Positions 1-7,905 of a stretch of DNA of 64,000 bases are shown here, piece after piece. A program made the position numbers and the translations under genes. Under the pieces are notes generated by a model. It searched no databases and had not been told where the DNA came from. It saw only the letters and a program-made list of their open reading frames with translations. The stretch comes from Flavobacterium sp. ov086 (GTDB taxonomy: Bacteria > Bacteroidota > Bacteroidia > Flavobacteriales > Flavobacteriaceae), in assembly GCF_900187965.1 (NCBI RefSeq), contig NZ_FZNL01000018.1, positions 78,327-142,326 of the forward strand, read 5' to 3'. Position 1 is the stretch's first letter; every line of letters begins with the position of its first letter.

Positions 1-197
1 GCTAATAAAGAGCAATTACGGATTTCCGTAAAATTTACGAATCATAAGACGGTAGTTTTGAAGTAATATTTATCACAAATAGTTATTTTATAATGGTTTG
101 TCTCGACTTTTTTGTTTCTATAAATGAATCAAATAAATTCTTTTCGAACCGAAAAAAACTAATTAAAACCAATTATTAATTCTAAAATTTAATTGCA

Positions 198-1226
198 ATG
201 AGTAAAAAACCAATTCAAGCAACCGATCTCTTTTTGGCAATACTTGCCTTTTTATTAATTAGCGTAAGTTTTTACCAAACCTGGCTTGGACTAGACCAGA
301 TTTTTGGTCCTGCATCCTTTATAATTGCCTTAGTACTTTCCCTTTTATTATTGTTTTTAGTCTGGATGCTAAGAGTTGCCAAAACCGAAGGGCGTTCGAC
401 TTCAAGTCTAGTCGGTATTTATATTTTTATCGCTTCTTTTTGTTTTATGGCAAATTTTAATGCTCTGTACACAAGATTTATGCGAACCGATATTTACACA
501 ACCGAATTAAGGGATATAAATGAGCGTTTTAATAATCTGGAATCAGATGTTCAATCTAAATTAAGTTATAAATATAACGGCGCAACTGCTCAAAATATTG
601 AAATTAAGAAAAAGCAGATGATGGAGCAGATAAAAGATCCGGGGAATAAAGGAATAGGAACCAGAGCACAGTCTTTGATAAGAGATATAGAACAATTAAC
701 GGGTCAAAAAGTAGATTTTCTTACTCCTGTCCGTAACGATTATGATGACCTGGCCGAACGAATGGGACGCCAAATAGATAATATGATTTCTGACCTTTCT
801 CCGGAAGAAAAAGCTTTAAAAACTGACATCAATAATGCGGTCTTAAAATGGAATAAAAAGATTCAGGATTTATTACTGCTTTCTAAAAAAGAAAAAGACG
901 ATATCTCTCAGGGCTTAATTGACGAATCACTAACCGAATACAACAAGTTAGGCAATCGTGCTCATACCGTTTTAGGCGAAGATAAATTTAAATTCACTCC
1001 CGAAATTTCAAAAACACAAGACGTTGGAAAAATTGGGTTTGCTTTTGACCACGCTATTAAAAACTTCGGAATGTACCAATTTGTTGTACTAATGGGTTGT
1101 ATTTTATTAGATTTTGTTATTGTCATAATTGTATTATTAGTCACTACAAACAATGCAAATAATAATAGTACAAGTGTATTTGGCGGAAACAAAAGAAATG
1201 GTAAAGTATTAATTGCAAAAAACTAA
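198..1226 (+). CDS. multi-span membrane protein of a three-gene GTPase unit (unknown function)
   Basis: I do not recognise a named family. Three hydrophobic segments lie near residues 10-30, 36-58 and 70-90, then a long, charged, mostly helical region (about 91-290), then a fourth hydrophobic segment near 291-318 and a polar Asn/Lys-rich tail. The central region contains heptad-like stretches and could be an extramembrane stalk. The gene ends 12 nt before a P-loop GTPase-like gene, which abuts a third gene encoding a coiled-coil protein with its own membrane anchor, so the three are probably one transcript. The role is inferred only: a membrane platform or effector for the GTPase. ATG follows an A/T-rich leader without a Shine-Dalgarno sequence, as is usual in this phylum. 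Confidence 0.8.
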   Translation: MSKKPIQATDLFLAILAFLLISVSFYQTWLGLDQIFGPASFIIALVLSLLLLFLVWMLRVAKTEGRSTSSLVGIYIFIASFCFMANFNALYTRFMRTDIYTTELRDINERFNNLESDVQSKLSYKYNGATAQNIEIKKKQMMEQIKDPGNKGIGTRAQSLIRDIEQLTGQKVDFLTPVRNDYDDLAERMGRQIDNMISDLSPEEKALKTDINNAVLKWNKKIQDLLLLSKKEKDDISQGLIDESLTEYNKLGNRAHTVLGEDKFKFTPEISKTQDVGKIGFAFDHAIKNFGMYQFVVLMGCILLDFVIVIIVLLVTTNNANNNSTSVFGGNKRNGKVLIAKN

Positions 1227-1238
1227 AATTATATAAAA

Positions 1239-2159
1239 ATGGTTAACGATAGCAACAATTTAAAGCCTTTGATTTTTGATGATGAAAGAATAAAACCAAT
1301 TTCATTTGAAACAAAAAATGAAATAAAAACTGATTTTGTTCCTTTGGCAAATGCAAGTACCAATGAGATTAAAAACAAAGACAGTAATTTTGTTTTCTTT
1401 TTTGGTGTTGGCGAATCCGGAAAATCAGTTATTCTTTCTTCGATGCTCTATTACTTAAGTTCACAAGCCGGAGTTTTACGCCCCAAATTAGGAACTCCAA
1501 ATTCAAAAGAAGCACAAGTTCTATTGGCTGATTTTTTTGAAAATATCAGACAAGGCATTCTCCCAAACAGAACAACGCGCGATCAGGTGACACGATTAGA
1601 TTTAATATTTGAGCCTAATAATAAGTCAAAAAGGGTTCCTCCCATTAACTTAACTTTTCTGGAAACTTCTGGCGAAAATCATAAAGATATTAGCAGAGGC
1701 GGAACTTATCACAGTAGTATTGAAGCTTATTTAAATGCCAATATACCTTTGACTTTTATAATTGTTACCAGTTTTGACATGGCACATTTAGAAGATACAT
1801 TAATAAATGAATTTCTGGATGAACTGGAAAGAAAAGGGAAAAATTTAAAATCTATAAATGTGATTTTAGTGGTTTCTAAATGGGATAAATCCGGTAGAAC
1901 AGATGTTTCAAATGAAGATGAATTAGAAAACTTCATTAACGAACGATTACCCAGAACTAATACCAGAATAAACTCGTATGAATTAAATAAAACTTATTTT
2001 ACAATTGGCAGCATTGAAAACAATGGAAACGGGGAGAGAATTACACTTTTAAATCTGGCTCCTGCCCAAATTTTATCTAATTGGCTTTATGAAAGCATTG
2101 TTGGTTATCCGTTAGATTATGAAGGTACTTTTTGGGAACGATTAAAATTTAACTTTTAA
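1239..2159 (+). CDS. P-loop GTPase-like protein (TRAFAC-type motifs)
   Basis: Seen: a Walker A/G1 motif GVGESGKS at residues 56-63 after a hydrophobic strand; a strand ending in LETSG (about 141-145) that could be the G3 motif with Glu for the usual Asp (ETSG for DxxG); and VVSKWDKSG (about 211-219), a good G4 guanine-specificity motif (SKWD for NKxD). These in order over about 165 residues indicate a small GTPase fold of TRAFAC type. No membrane segment or second GTPase domain is visible. The C-terminal 70 residues are unassigned. The gene sits between two membrane-anchored partners, with 12 nt upstream and 0 nt downstream. Families of bacterial conflict-system GTPases have comparable organisation, but membership is inference. 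Confidence 0.82.
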   Translation: MVNDSNNLKPLIFDDERIKPISFETKNEIKTDFVPLANASTNEIKNKDSNFVFFFGVGESGKSVILSSMLYYLSSQAGVLRPKLGTPNSKEAQVLLADFFENIRQGILPNRTTRDQVTRLDLIFEPNNKSKRVPPINLTFLETSGENHKDISRGGTYHSSIEAYLNANIPLTFIIVTSFDMAHLEDTLINEFLDELERKGKNLKSINVILVVSKWDKSGRTDVSNEDELENFINERLPRTNTRINSYELNKTYFTIGSIENNGNGERITLLNLAPAQILSNWLYESIVGYPLDYEGTFWERLKFNF

Positions 2160-3401
2160 ATGGAACAAAATATATATTTATTAGCATTTGGAACATTTGG
2201 AAATCCCTATGGTTTTAGACAAACTTTTTTTAGGGTTGGGAATCAAAATGTGGCAAAATCAATCAAAACATTCGATTTAAACACTAACGCAATAAAACTA
2301 TTTGAAGACAGTACCATATATTCTATTCGTAAAGAAACAGCAAATGGCTTAAATTCAATTGCATACTCAAAATACTCCTTTGCAAAAGAACAAAATTCTG
2401 ATCGAGGAGGAACTTTTATTGGGGCAAGCATTTTTTTTACAAATGAAATTGCCGAAGATCATCTTACGATTACTAAACTAAACGAATTTCATAAAATATT
2501 AGCTGCTAAAAACGTTGAGGATAAAACGATAATGGTGAATCATTCAGACAACTTTTCTGTTGATCTGCCTCAGGATTTCGACAAACTTAGCTTTAATCTA
2601 AAAAGTTTTGATGAACCGTCAAACTTCAATACATCAAATGCCTGTTTAGTAGTTTATTCTTCGATAGAAACCAATAAACTACAGCAAAATTTAAAAAAAG
2701 CATTAGAGTTATTAAATAATTTCGATACTGTTTTTTTTACCGATAATGAAGAAATTGCAAAATTTACTCATAGCAAAGGCCTTTATAAAACCGTAACCGA
2801 AGAAGGATTTAATACTGAAATACAAGCTTTAAGAGAAGAGAAAAAGAAACGATTACAGGTAATGGTAAATGATTTCGAAAAAGAAATAACAGAGCTTGAA
2901 GAAAACAAAAGAGTAACTGTTAAGGCACTTAAAGACAGTATTGAAGAAAATTCAAGATTGCATCAGGAAAACGGCAGAAAAATTGAAGAATCGAGAAAAC
3001 AGATTCAAATTGTTGAAAATAAATATCATGAGTTCTCAAAAAAAATAAGAGAAGCTATAAATTATGTAAATTCAAATAAAAAAATTGAAGACATAAAGTT
3101 GTTTCATTCTGAAAATAAACGTGAGTTCATAAACTTTGTGAATCAAAATACCAAGCCACAATATTTGAATACTCTAAACAATATTCAACCGAAGACTAAT
3201 CTAACCACCCAACATCAATTAAATCACGATTGGTTACAACCCAACAGCAAATTCCAAAATAAAGGACAAACCAAAACAAAAGATTCTTCTAAAGTTTTTA
3301 TTGTATTATCCATTCTGTTTTTTGTTTTATGGGTGTTAACAGTGTTTTATTTTCTGTTTTTTAATAGCAATGAGAATTCTTTTAATTTTATAAATGCATA
3401 A
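2160..3401 (+). CDS. GTPase-associated coiled-coil protein with C-terminal membrane anchor
   Basis: The start codon follows the TAA of the GTPase gene without a gap, which suggests translational coupling. Residues 1 to about 215 form a globular domain I cannot name; it contains a Gly-rich DRGGTFIGASIFF stretch near residue 81. Residues about 220-330 are highly charged (E/K/R) with heptad spacing and are probably a coiled coil. Near 378-400 there is one strongly hydrophobic segment (FIVLSILFFVLWVLTVFYF), so the protein is probably tail-anchored with most of its mass in the cytoplasm. By position it is a candidate adaptor or effector of the GTPase, in the manner of GTPase-associated proteins of predicted conflict systems; this link is unproven. 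Confidence 0.78.
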   Translation: MEQNIYLLAFGTFGNPYGFRQTFFRVGNQNVAKSIKTFDLNTNAIKLFEDSTIYSIRKETANGLNSIAYSKYSFAKEQNSDRGGTFIGASIFFTNEIAEDHLTITKLNEFHKILAAKNVEDKTIMVNHSDNFSVDLPQDFDKLSFNLKSFDEPSNFNTSNACLVVYSSIETNKLQQNLKKALELLNNFDTVFFTDNEEIAKFTHSKGLYKTVTEEGFNTEIQALREEKKKRLQVMVNDFEKEITELEENKRVTVKALKDSIEENSRLHQENGRKIEESRKQIQIVENKYHEFSKKIREAINYVNSNKKIEDIKLFHSENKREFINFVNQNTKPQYLNTLNNIQPKTNLTTQHQLNHDWLQPNSKFQNKGQTKTKDSSKVFIVLSILFFVLWVLTVFYFLFFNSNENSFNFINA

Positions 3402-3565
3402 CATGAATTACAGTTTTATATCAACTATCAAAGTCTTTACGAGATTAAAAAACATTCTATATAAAAACTTTGCGCCCTAGCGCCTTCGTGGCAAAAGCCA
3501 AACAAAAATTTCAATACCAATTTCTAAATCCCTAATTTCGCCTATTAAATAACGAAGGAGAAAAA
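3402..3565. repeat. intergenic region with a dispersed TTTGCGCC-type repeat
   Basis: No gene is seen. Positions about 3466-3493 carry ACTTTGCGCCCTAGCGCC followed by TTCGTGGCAAAA. Related words occur near 52005-52030 (ACTTTGCGCTCTTTGCGG) and in the repeats at 51163-51201. It is probably a degenerate copy of a short intergenic repeat family. Confidence 0.45.
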
Positions 3566-5869
3566 ATGAAGGTCTGTATTGCCGAAAAACCAAGTGTAGC
3601 ACGTGAAATCGCATCCGTTTTGGGAGCTAATACCAAACACGACGGATATTATGAAGGCAACGGATACGCCGTGACCTATACCTTTGGACATTTATGTACC
3701 TTAAAAGAACCTAACGATTACAAACCACACTGGAAAAGCTGGGATTTAAACAATCTGCCCATGCTTCCAGAAAAATTCGAAACCAAAGTCGTTGAGAATT
3801 CAGGAATTCAAAAGCAATTTAAAATTGTAAAAAGTCTTTTCGACAAAGCCGAAGTGGTTATAAACTGCGGGGATGCCGGACAAGAAGGAGAATTGATTCA
3901 GCGTTGGGTAATGAATGAAGCACATTACAAAGGCGAAGTACAGCGTTTATGGATTTCATCCCTTACCACAGAAGCCATAAAAGAAGGTTTTGAAAATTTA
4001 AAACCCTCTGCCAATTACGATAATTTATTTTACGCCGGATTTTCAAGAGCCATTGGTGACTGGTTATTAGGTATGAATGCCACACGTTTGTACACTGTAA
4101 AACATGGCGGTTACAAACAAGTATTGTCTATTGGGCGCGTGCAAACGCCAACATTAGCAATGGTGGTCGATCGTTGGAAAGAAATCGAAAATTTTAAACC
4201 TCAACCCTATTGGGAATTGCAGACTTTATACAGAGAAACACTTTTTAGTTATGAAGAAGGTCGTTTTCTGAAAAAGGAAGATGGAGAACTTTTGGCTAAT
4301 AAAGTCAAAGAAAGCGAATTCGAAATTGTATCTGTCGAAAAAAAGAACGGAAACGAATACGCTCCAAAACTCTTTGATTTAACAGGTTTACAGGTTTATT
4401 GCAATACAAAATTTGGATTCTCGGCAGATGAAACGCTTAAAATTGTACAAACGCTGTACGAGCAAAAAGTAGTTACATATCCCAGAGTTGATACCACTTT
4501 TTTACCAAATGATATTTACCCGAAAGTACCTGGGATTTTGCAAAAATTAACGCATTATGCTGAGTTAACACAACCGCTTTTAGGTAAAAAGATCAAAAAA
4601 TCACCTAAGGTTTTCAACGATAAAAAAGTAACGGATCACCACGCTATTATTCCAACCGGAATAGAAGCTAATTTGCAGTATAATCAGCAACAAGTTTACG
4701 ATATTATTACAAGACGTTTTATTGCGGTTTTTTATGATGATTGTTTGGTTGCCAATACTACAGTAATTGGAAAAGCTGCCGAAGTTATGTTCAAGACTAC
4801 CGGAAAAGAAATCCTCAAAAAAGGATTCCGTGTTGTATTTGAAGATCCGAATGCTAAAGAAAAAGAAGCTGATATATTACCTAGTTTTGTTGTGGGAGAA
4901 AAAGGTCCTCATGAACCCTCTTTTCTTGAAAAAGAAACTAAGCCACCCAATCAGTTTACAGAAGCGACTTTACTTCGTGCAATGGAAACTGCTGGAAAAC
5001 AAGTAGACGACGAAGATTTGCGCGAATTGATGAAAGAAAACGGTATTGGTCGTCCGTCAACTCGGGCGAATATTATTGAAACACTTTTTAAACGTCAATA
5101 CATTGTTCGAAATAAAAAGCAAGTTTTACCAACGCCAACAGGAATTCAGCTTATTGATACGATTCAGAACGAATTAATAAAATCAGCTGAACTTACGGGT
5201 TCTTGGGAAAAGCAATTGAAAGATATTGAAAAAGGTACATTTACCGCTGCTGCATTTATCAGAAACATGAAGCGCATGGTTGAAGCTTTGGTATTTGAAG
5301 TACGAAGCGAAACCAGACACGCCAATATTTCGCATGCAGCAACCGTTCAAAAAGAAGTTGTAAAAGTAGAGAAAAAGAAAGCTGCCGGAATTTTGGCCGA
5401 AACCTGTCCGAAATGTAAAAAAGCAACGCTTATAAAAGGAAAATCCGCTTACGGATGCGGTAATTATAAAGCAGGCTGCGATTTTGTACTGCCATATACT
5501 TTTGCGGAGAAAAAAATAACAGAAAGTCAATATTTAAGATTAGTTCAAAAAGGTTCTACAGTCAATATAAAAGGCTTTAAAACCGAAGCAGGAACAGTCG
5601 AAGGATTGATTCGCTTTGAAGAAAATTACAAGCTTAAATTAGAGCCTAAAAAAACGGCTTCAAAACCAAAACCTGAAACAAAATCAGATGCATTAACATG
5701 TCCAAAATGTAAAAAAGGAACAATCTTAAAAGGGAATACCGCTTATGGATGCAGCGATTATAAATCAGGTTGTGATTTTAAAGTGACTTTTGATGATGTT
5801 AGAGCCAGATTAAAAGATCAAAAACCAACTAAAGAATTGGTTTATTCAATTTTGAGTGAAAGTGTATAG
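3566..5869 (+). CDS. topB: DNA topoisomerase III (type IA)
   Basis: Relaxes and decatenates DNA through a transient single-strand break. The N-terminus (KVCIAEKPSVA) starts the TOPRIM domain, with acidic residues in GDAGQEGE (102-109). RVQTPT lies at 191-196, and the active-site tyrosine is Tyr305 within TYPRVDT. GIGRPSTRA near 493-501 is a further family hallmark. Two C-terminal zinc-ribbon units follow, with Cys614/617/631/638 and Cys712/715/729/736, more than in the shortest topoisomerase III proteins. Length (767) suits the TopB branch. The start is preceded by AAGGAG, an unusually good Shine-Dalgarno for this genome, 6 nt upstream. Monocistronic context. Confidence 0.95.
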   Translation: MKVCIAEKPSVAREIASVLGANTKHDGYYEGNGYAVTYTFGHLCTLKEPNDYKPHWKSWDLNNLPMLPEKFETKVVENSGIQKQFKIVKSLFDKAEVVINCGDAGQEGELIQRWVMNEAHYKGEVQRLWISSLTTEAIKEGFENLKPSANYDNLFYAGFSRAIGDWLLGMNATRLYTVKHGGYKQVLSIGRVQTPTLAMVVDRWKEIENFKPQPYWELQTLYRETLFSYEEGRFLKKEDGELLANKVKESEFEIVSVEKKNGNEYAPKLFDLTGLQVYCNTKFGFSADETLKIVQTLYEQKVVTYPRVDTTFLPNDIYPKVPGILQKLTHYAELTQPLLGKKIKKSPKVFNDKKVTDHHAIIPTGIEANLQYNQQQVYDIITRRFIAVFYDDCLVANTTVIGKAAEVMFKTTGKEILKKGFRVVFEDPNAKEKEADILPSFVVGEKGPHEPSFLEKETKPPNQFTEATLLRAMETAGKQVDDEDLRELMKENGIGRPSTRANIIETLFKRQYIVRNKKQVLPTPTGIQLIDTIQNELIKSAELTGSWEKQLKDIEKGTFTAAAFIRNMKRMVEALVFEVRSETRHANISHAATVQKEVVKVEKKKAAGILAETCPKCKKATLIKGKSAYGCGNYKAGCDFVLPYTFAEKKITESQYLRLVQKGSTVNIKGFKTEAGTVEGLIRFEENYKLKLEPKKTASKPKPETKSDALTCPKCKKGTILKGNTAYGCSDYKSGCDFKVTFDDVRARLKDQKPTKELVYSILSESV

Positions 5870-5878
5870 TTTTTTTTC

Positions 5879-6014
5879 GCCACGAATTCCACAAATTTTC
5901 GCGAATTATTCTTTTTTACTTTGGCTTAAATCATTTTAGTCTGTACCCGTTTTCTTGTATTAAATATTCGCCATTTCAAACAATTAATTCGCTAAAATTT
6001 GTGAAATTCGTTGC
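5879..6014. repeat. inverted pair of 30-nt GCCACGAATT-type repeats
   Basis: Left arm 5879-5908 (GCCACGAATTCCACAAATTT...) and right arm 5985-6014, whose reverse complement reads GCAACGAATTTCACAAATTT...; the arms differ at a few positions only, and the spacer is 76 nt. A third arm copy lies at about 51928-51948, and a compact palindromic version at 51163-51201. This fills most of the gap between topB and the next gene and looks like a small REP/MITE-type element. Confidence 0.7.
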
Positions 6015-6067
6015 TAACTTTTTTTTAATAACTTAGCTTTTTAATTTAAAACCAAATATCAAAATAT

Positions 6068-6544
6068 ATGTTTCAGAAAATTACTCTTTTAGTGCTTTTA
6101 GTAGCGGTTGTTTCTTGTCAAAAAAAGGAATCTGTTGAGAAAGATAAAATCAAAATAGCAGATTGGCTTATCGGAAACTGGGAAAATACTTCACCAGACG
6201 GAGTACTTACTGAAAACTGGATCAAACTAAACGACAGCACTTTTAGCGCTGCATCATACTTCATAAAAGGAAAAGACACTTTGCATTTAGAAAACATTAT
6301 TTTGGCTCAAAAAGGTGAAACTCTAACTTATTTTGCCACCGTAAAAGGTCAAAATGATGATAAACCTGTTGCCTTTCCTTCAACTTCTGAATCTGACAAA
6401 CAGTTGGTTTTTGAAAATCCAAAGCACGATTATCCTCAAAAAATCACTTATACAAAGGGAGCTAATAATACTTTGACAGCTGAAATTTCAGGAAATTTAC
6501 AAGGGAAAGTTAGTTCTGAGAAGTTTGTTATGACTAAGAAATAA
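6068..6544 (+). CDS. lipoprotein, DUF6265-like
   Basis: The N-terminus has a hydrophobic stretch ending in VVSC, a lipobox with Cys18, followed by Gln-Lys-Lys-Glu, so it is an exported lipoprotein. The mature part begins with IADWLIGNWEN and then a TENW motif and a strand-rich region; this pattern recalls the DUF6265 family of small bacterial beta-rich proteins (lipocalin-like). No function is known for the family. The gene stands alone after the inverted repeat, and ATG is the first codon of a clear signal peptide. Confidence 0.8.
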   Translation: MFQKITLLVLLVAVVSCQKKESVEKDKIKIADWLIGNWENTSPDGVLTENWIKLNDSTFSAASYFIKGKDTLHLENIILAQKGETLTYFATVKGQNDDKPVAFPSTSESDKQLVFENPKHDYPQKITYTKGANNTLTAEISGNLQGKVSSEKFVMTKK

Positions 6545-6604
6545 CTTAATCGCAGATCTAATTAATTTATAGCATCTTTCTTTTAAATACATTATTCCTT
6601 ATTC

Positions 6605-7357
6605 ATGAAATACATACTTCTTTTTACATCTCTACTTTTTTTTAATATAAACGTAGCTCAAACTACCATATCAAACATAGAAGGGAATTGGATAAACTTT
6701 AAAACTGAAATGAAAGATGGAAGCAGGCTTTACACTGGATTTCCAATAGATTCAATTAATACAAGATTTGTTATTGGTACAAATAAGTTTTGCATGAATA
6801 TGAGTTTATTCAGTCAACTTGATTACAAAGAAAATTTATCAAAATGCCTTCTGGATTATAAACTAATAGACAATGTAATTCAAACATCTCAATATTCAGG
6901 ATATATAGTAGAACGTTTTACTGCTGACTCGCTAACTTTATGCGAAAAAATTAATGATACTCCTGATGAAAAATTAAAAAGATTATATCTTGTAAGGGAA
7001 GAAACCATGATTGCTGACTATAAAGAAAAATACAAAAATCAAACTCATATAGTAGCTTCATCAAACTTTACTCCTAAAATCAAAGAGTCTTTTATGAAAC
7101 TGCTGAATGAAGATTTTAATAAGCATAGTTCTTATTACAATCTTCGTTTAAGTGGAAGGATTATCATTTTTCCAAAAGAGAAAAAAGTAAAAACAGAAAT
7201 CACTAATTCTACAAGAAAGGACTCAATACAACTAAAAAGAATAAGCAACTATTTCAATAATTCTTTTGAAGACTGGGATTTAAAAGATTTTATGGCATAT
7301 GAATCTGTTGAATTACCGTTTGTTTTTGAAGTAAAAAAAAATTGGCCGAGCAACTAA
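6605..7357 (+). CDS. secreted TonB_C-like protein, 5' part of a frameshifted gene
   Basis: Signal peptide MKYILLFTSLLFFNINVAQT, then an unknown lipocalin-like region (IEGNWINF near the mature start), then from about residue 140 a region whose pattern (DFNKHSSYYNLRLSGRIIIF ... SFEDWDLKDF ... LPFVFEVKK) resembles a TonB C-terminal-type fold. The frame stops at 7355-7357, 14 nt after a run of nine A (7333-7341). Removing one A continues the protein as KKIGRATNILFFTND and stays open into the TPR segment at 7422. The intact gene would be 6605-7667, about 353 residues. Whether this is a sequencing error, slippage, or a real pseudogene cannot be told from one sequence. Confidence 0.7.
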   Translation: MKYILLFTSLLFFNINVAQTTISNIEGNWINFKTEMKDGSRLYTGFPIDSINTRFVIGTNKFCMNMSLFSQLDYKENLSKCLLDYKLIDNVIQTSQYSGYIVERFTADSLTLCEKINDTPDEKLKRLYLVREETMIADYKEKYKNQTHIVASSNFTPKIKESFMKLLNEDFNKHSSYYNLRLSGRIIIFPKEKKVKTEITNSTRKDSIQLKRISNYFNNSFEDWDLKDFMAYESVELPFVFEVKKNWPSN

Positions 7358-7421
7358 TATACTTTTCTTTACAAATGATGTAAATAGATTTGATAATAAG
7401 TACGGAATAACACTTCCTAAA

Positions 7422-7667
7422 ATGGCAGAAGGTTCAAACTATTTCAAAAAAGCAATTCAATTATTTCAAGAAAAGAAGTTTTTAAGCGCTGCTGATTTCT
7501 TTGAAAAATCATTTGAAGCAGATCCTAGAAATATCGATGCACTTTACAATAAGGCAGCCTCATATGCTGGATTAGGAGATAAAGAAAATACTTGCAAAGT
7601 ATGGAAACAAATTTCGGATTTAGGTCAAGTTAATGGAAAAGAACTTTATTTGAATAATTGCCAGTAA
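7422..7667 (+). CDS. TPR segment, 3' part of the frameshifted gene at 6605
   Basis: Contains two TPR-like helix pairs (NYFKKAIQLFQEKKFLSAAD, then FEADPRNIDALYNKAASYAG) and the ending LGQVNGKELYLNNC common to small Flavobacterium TPR proteins. The ATG at 7422 is probably not a true start. The same frame is open back to the A-run at 7333-7341 and there reads as protein sequence continuing the upstream gene. It has no signal peptide of its own. Best read as the C-terminal domain of a split gene. Confidence 0.6.
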   Translation: MAEGSNYFKKAIQLFQEKKFLSAADFFEKSFEADPRNIDALYNKAASYAGLGDKENTCKVWKQISDLGQVNGKELYLNNCQ

Positions 7668-7787
7668 AAATAAAAATTTTTCAAAGATTTTTTTTAAAAC
7701 ATCCTTGGATTTAGATACTAAAAATAGAAAACAAAGGAATTCTAAAACCAACATAAAAGAACCAGAGGTTCGGAAAATATTGTAGGG

Positions 7788-7838
7788 CTGGACTTTAGTC
7801 CAGTTCAAAACAAAAAAAAGTTCACGAGCGAGACGCTC
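7788..7838. repeat. two adjacent short hairpins in the gap after the TPR segment
   Basis: CTGGACTTTAGTCCAG (7788-7803) is a 7-bp stem with a 2-nt loop, and GAGCGAGACGCTC (7826-7838) is a 5-bp stem with a 3-nt loop. They are GC-rich islands in an AT-rich gap (7668-7905), and neither is followed by a T-run on the plus strand, so they look like intergenic repeat units rather than terminators. The neighbouring text near 7863-7895 (CTTAGAACCTCAGCAACTC) resembles the leader repeats at 51103 and 51869 in inverted orientation. Confidence 0.5.
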
Positions 7839-7905
7839 GCATCAGCGTTAAAAAAGAAAAAACCTTAGAACCTCAGCAACTCAGAATCTTAGAAACTTCA
7901 AAGAT

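Noticed and set aside
1..197. Possible gene end or promoter at the window start
   Set aside because: No open frame reaches in from the left with recognisable protein, and no clear TTG ... TAnnTTTG pair is present; it is only AT-rich sequence.
7668..7905. Terminators formed by the hairpins at 7788-7838
   Set aside because: No T-run follows on the plus strand, so they are listed as repeats.
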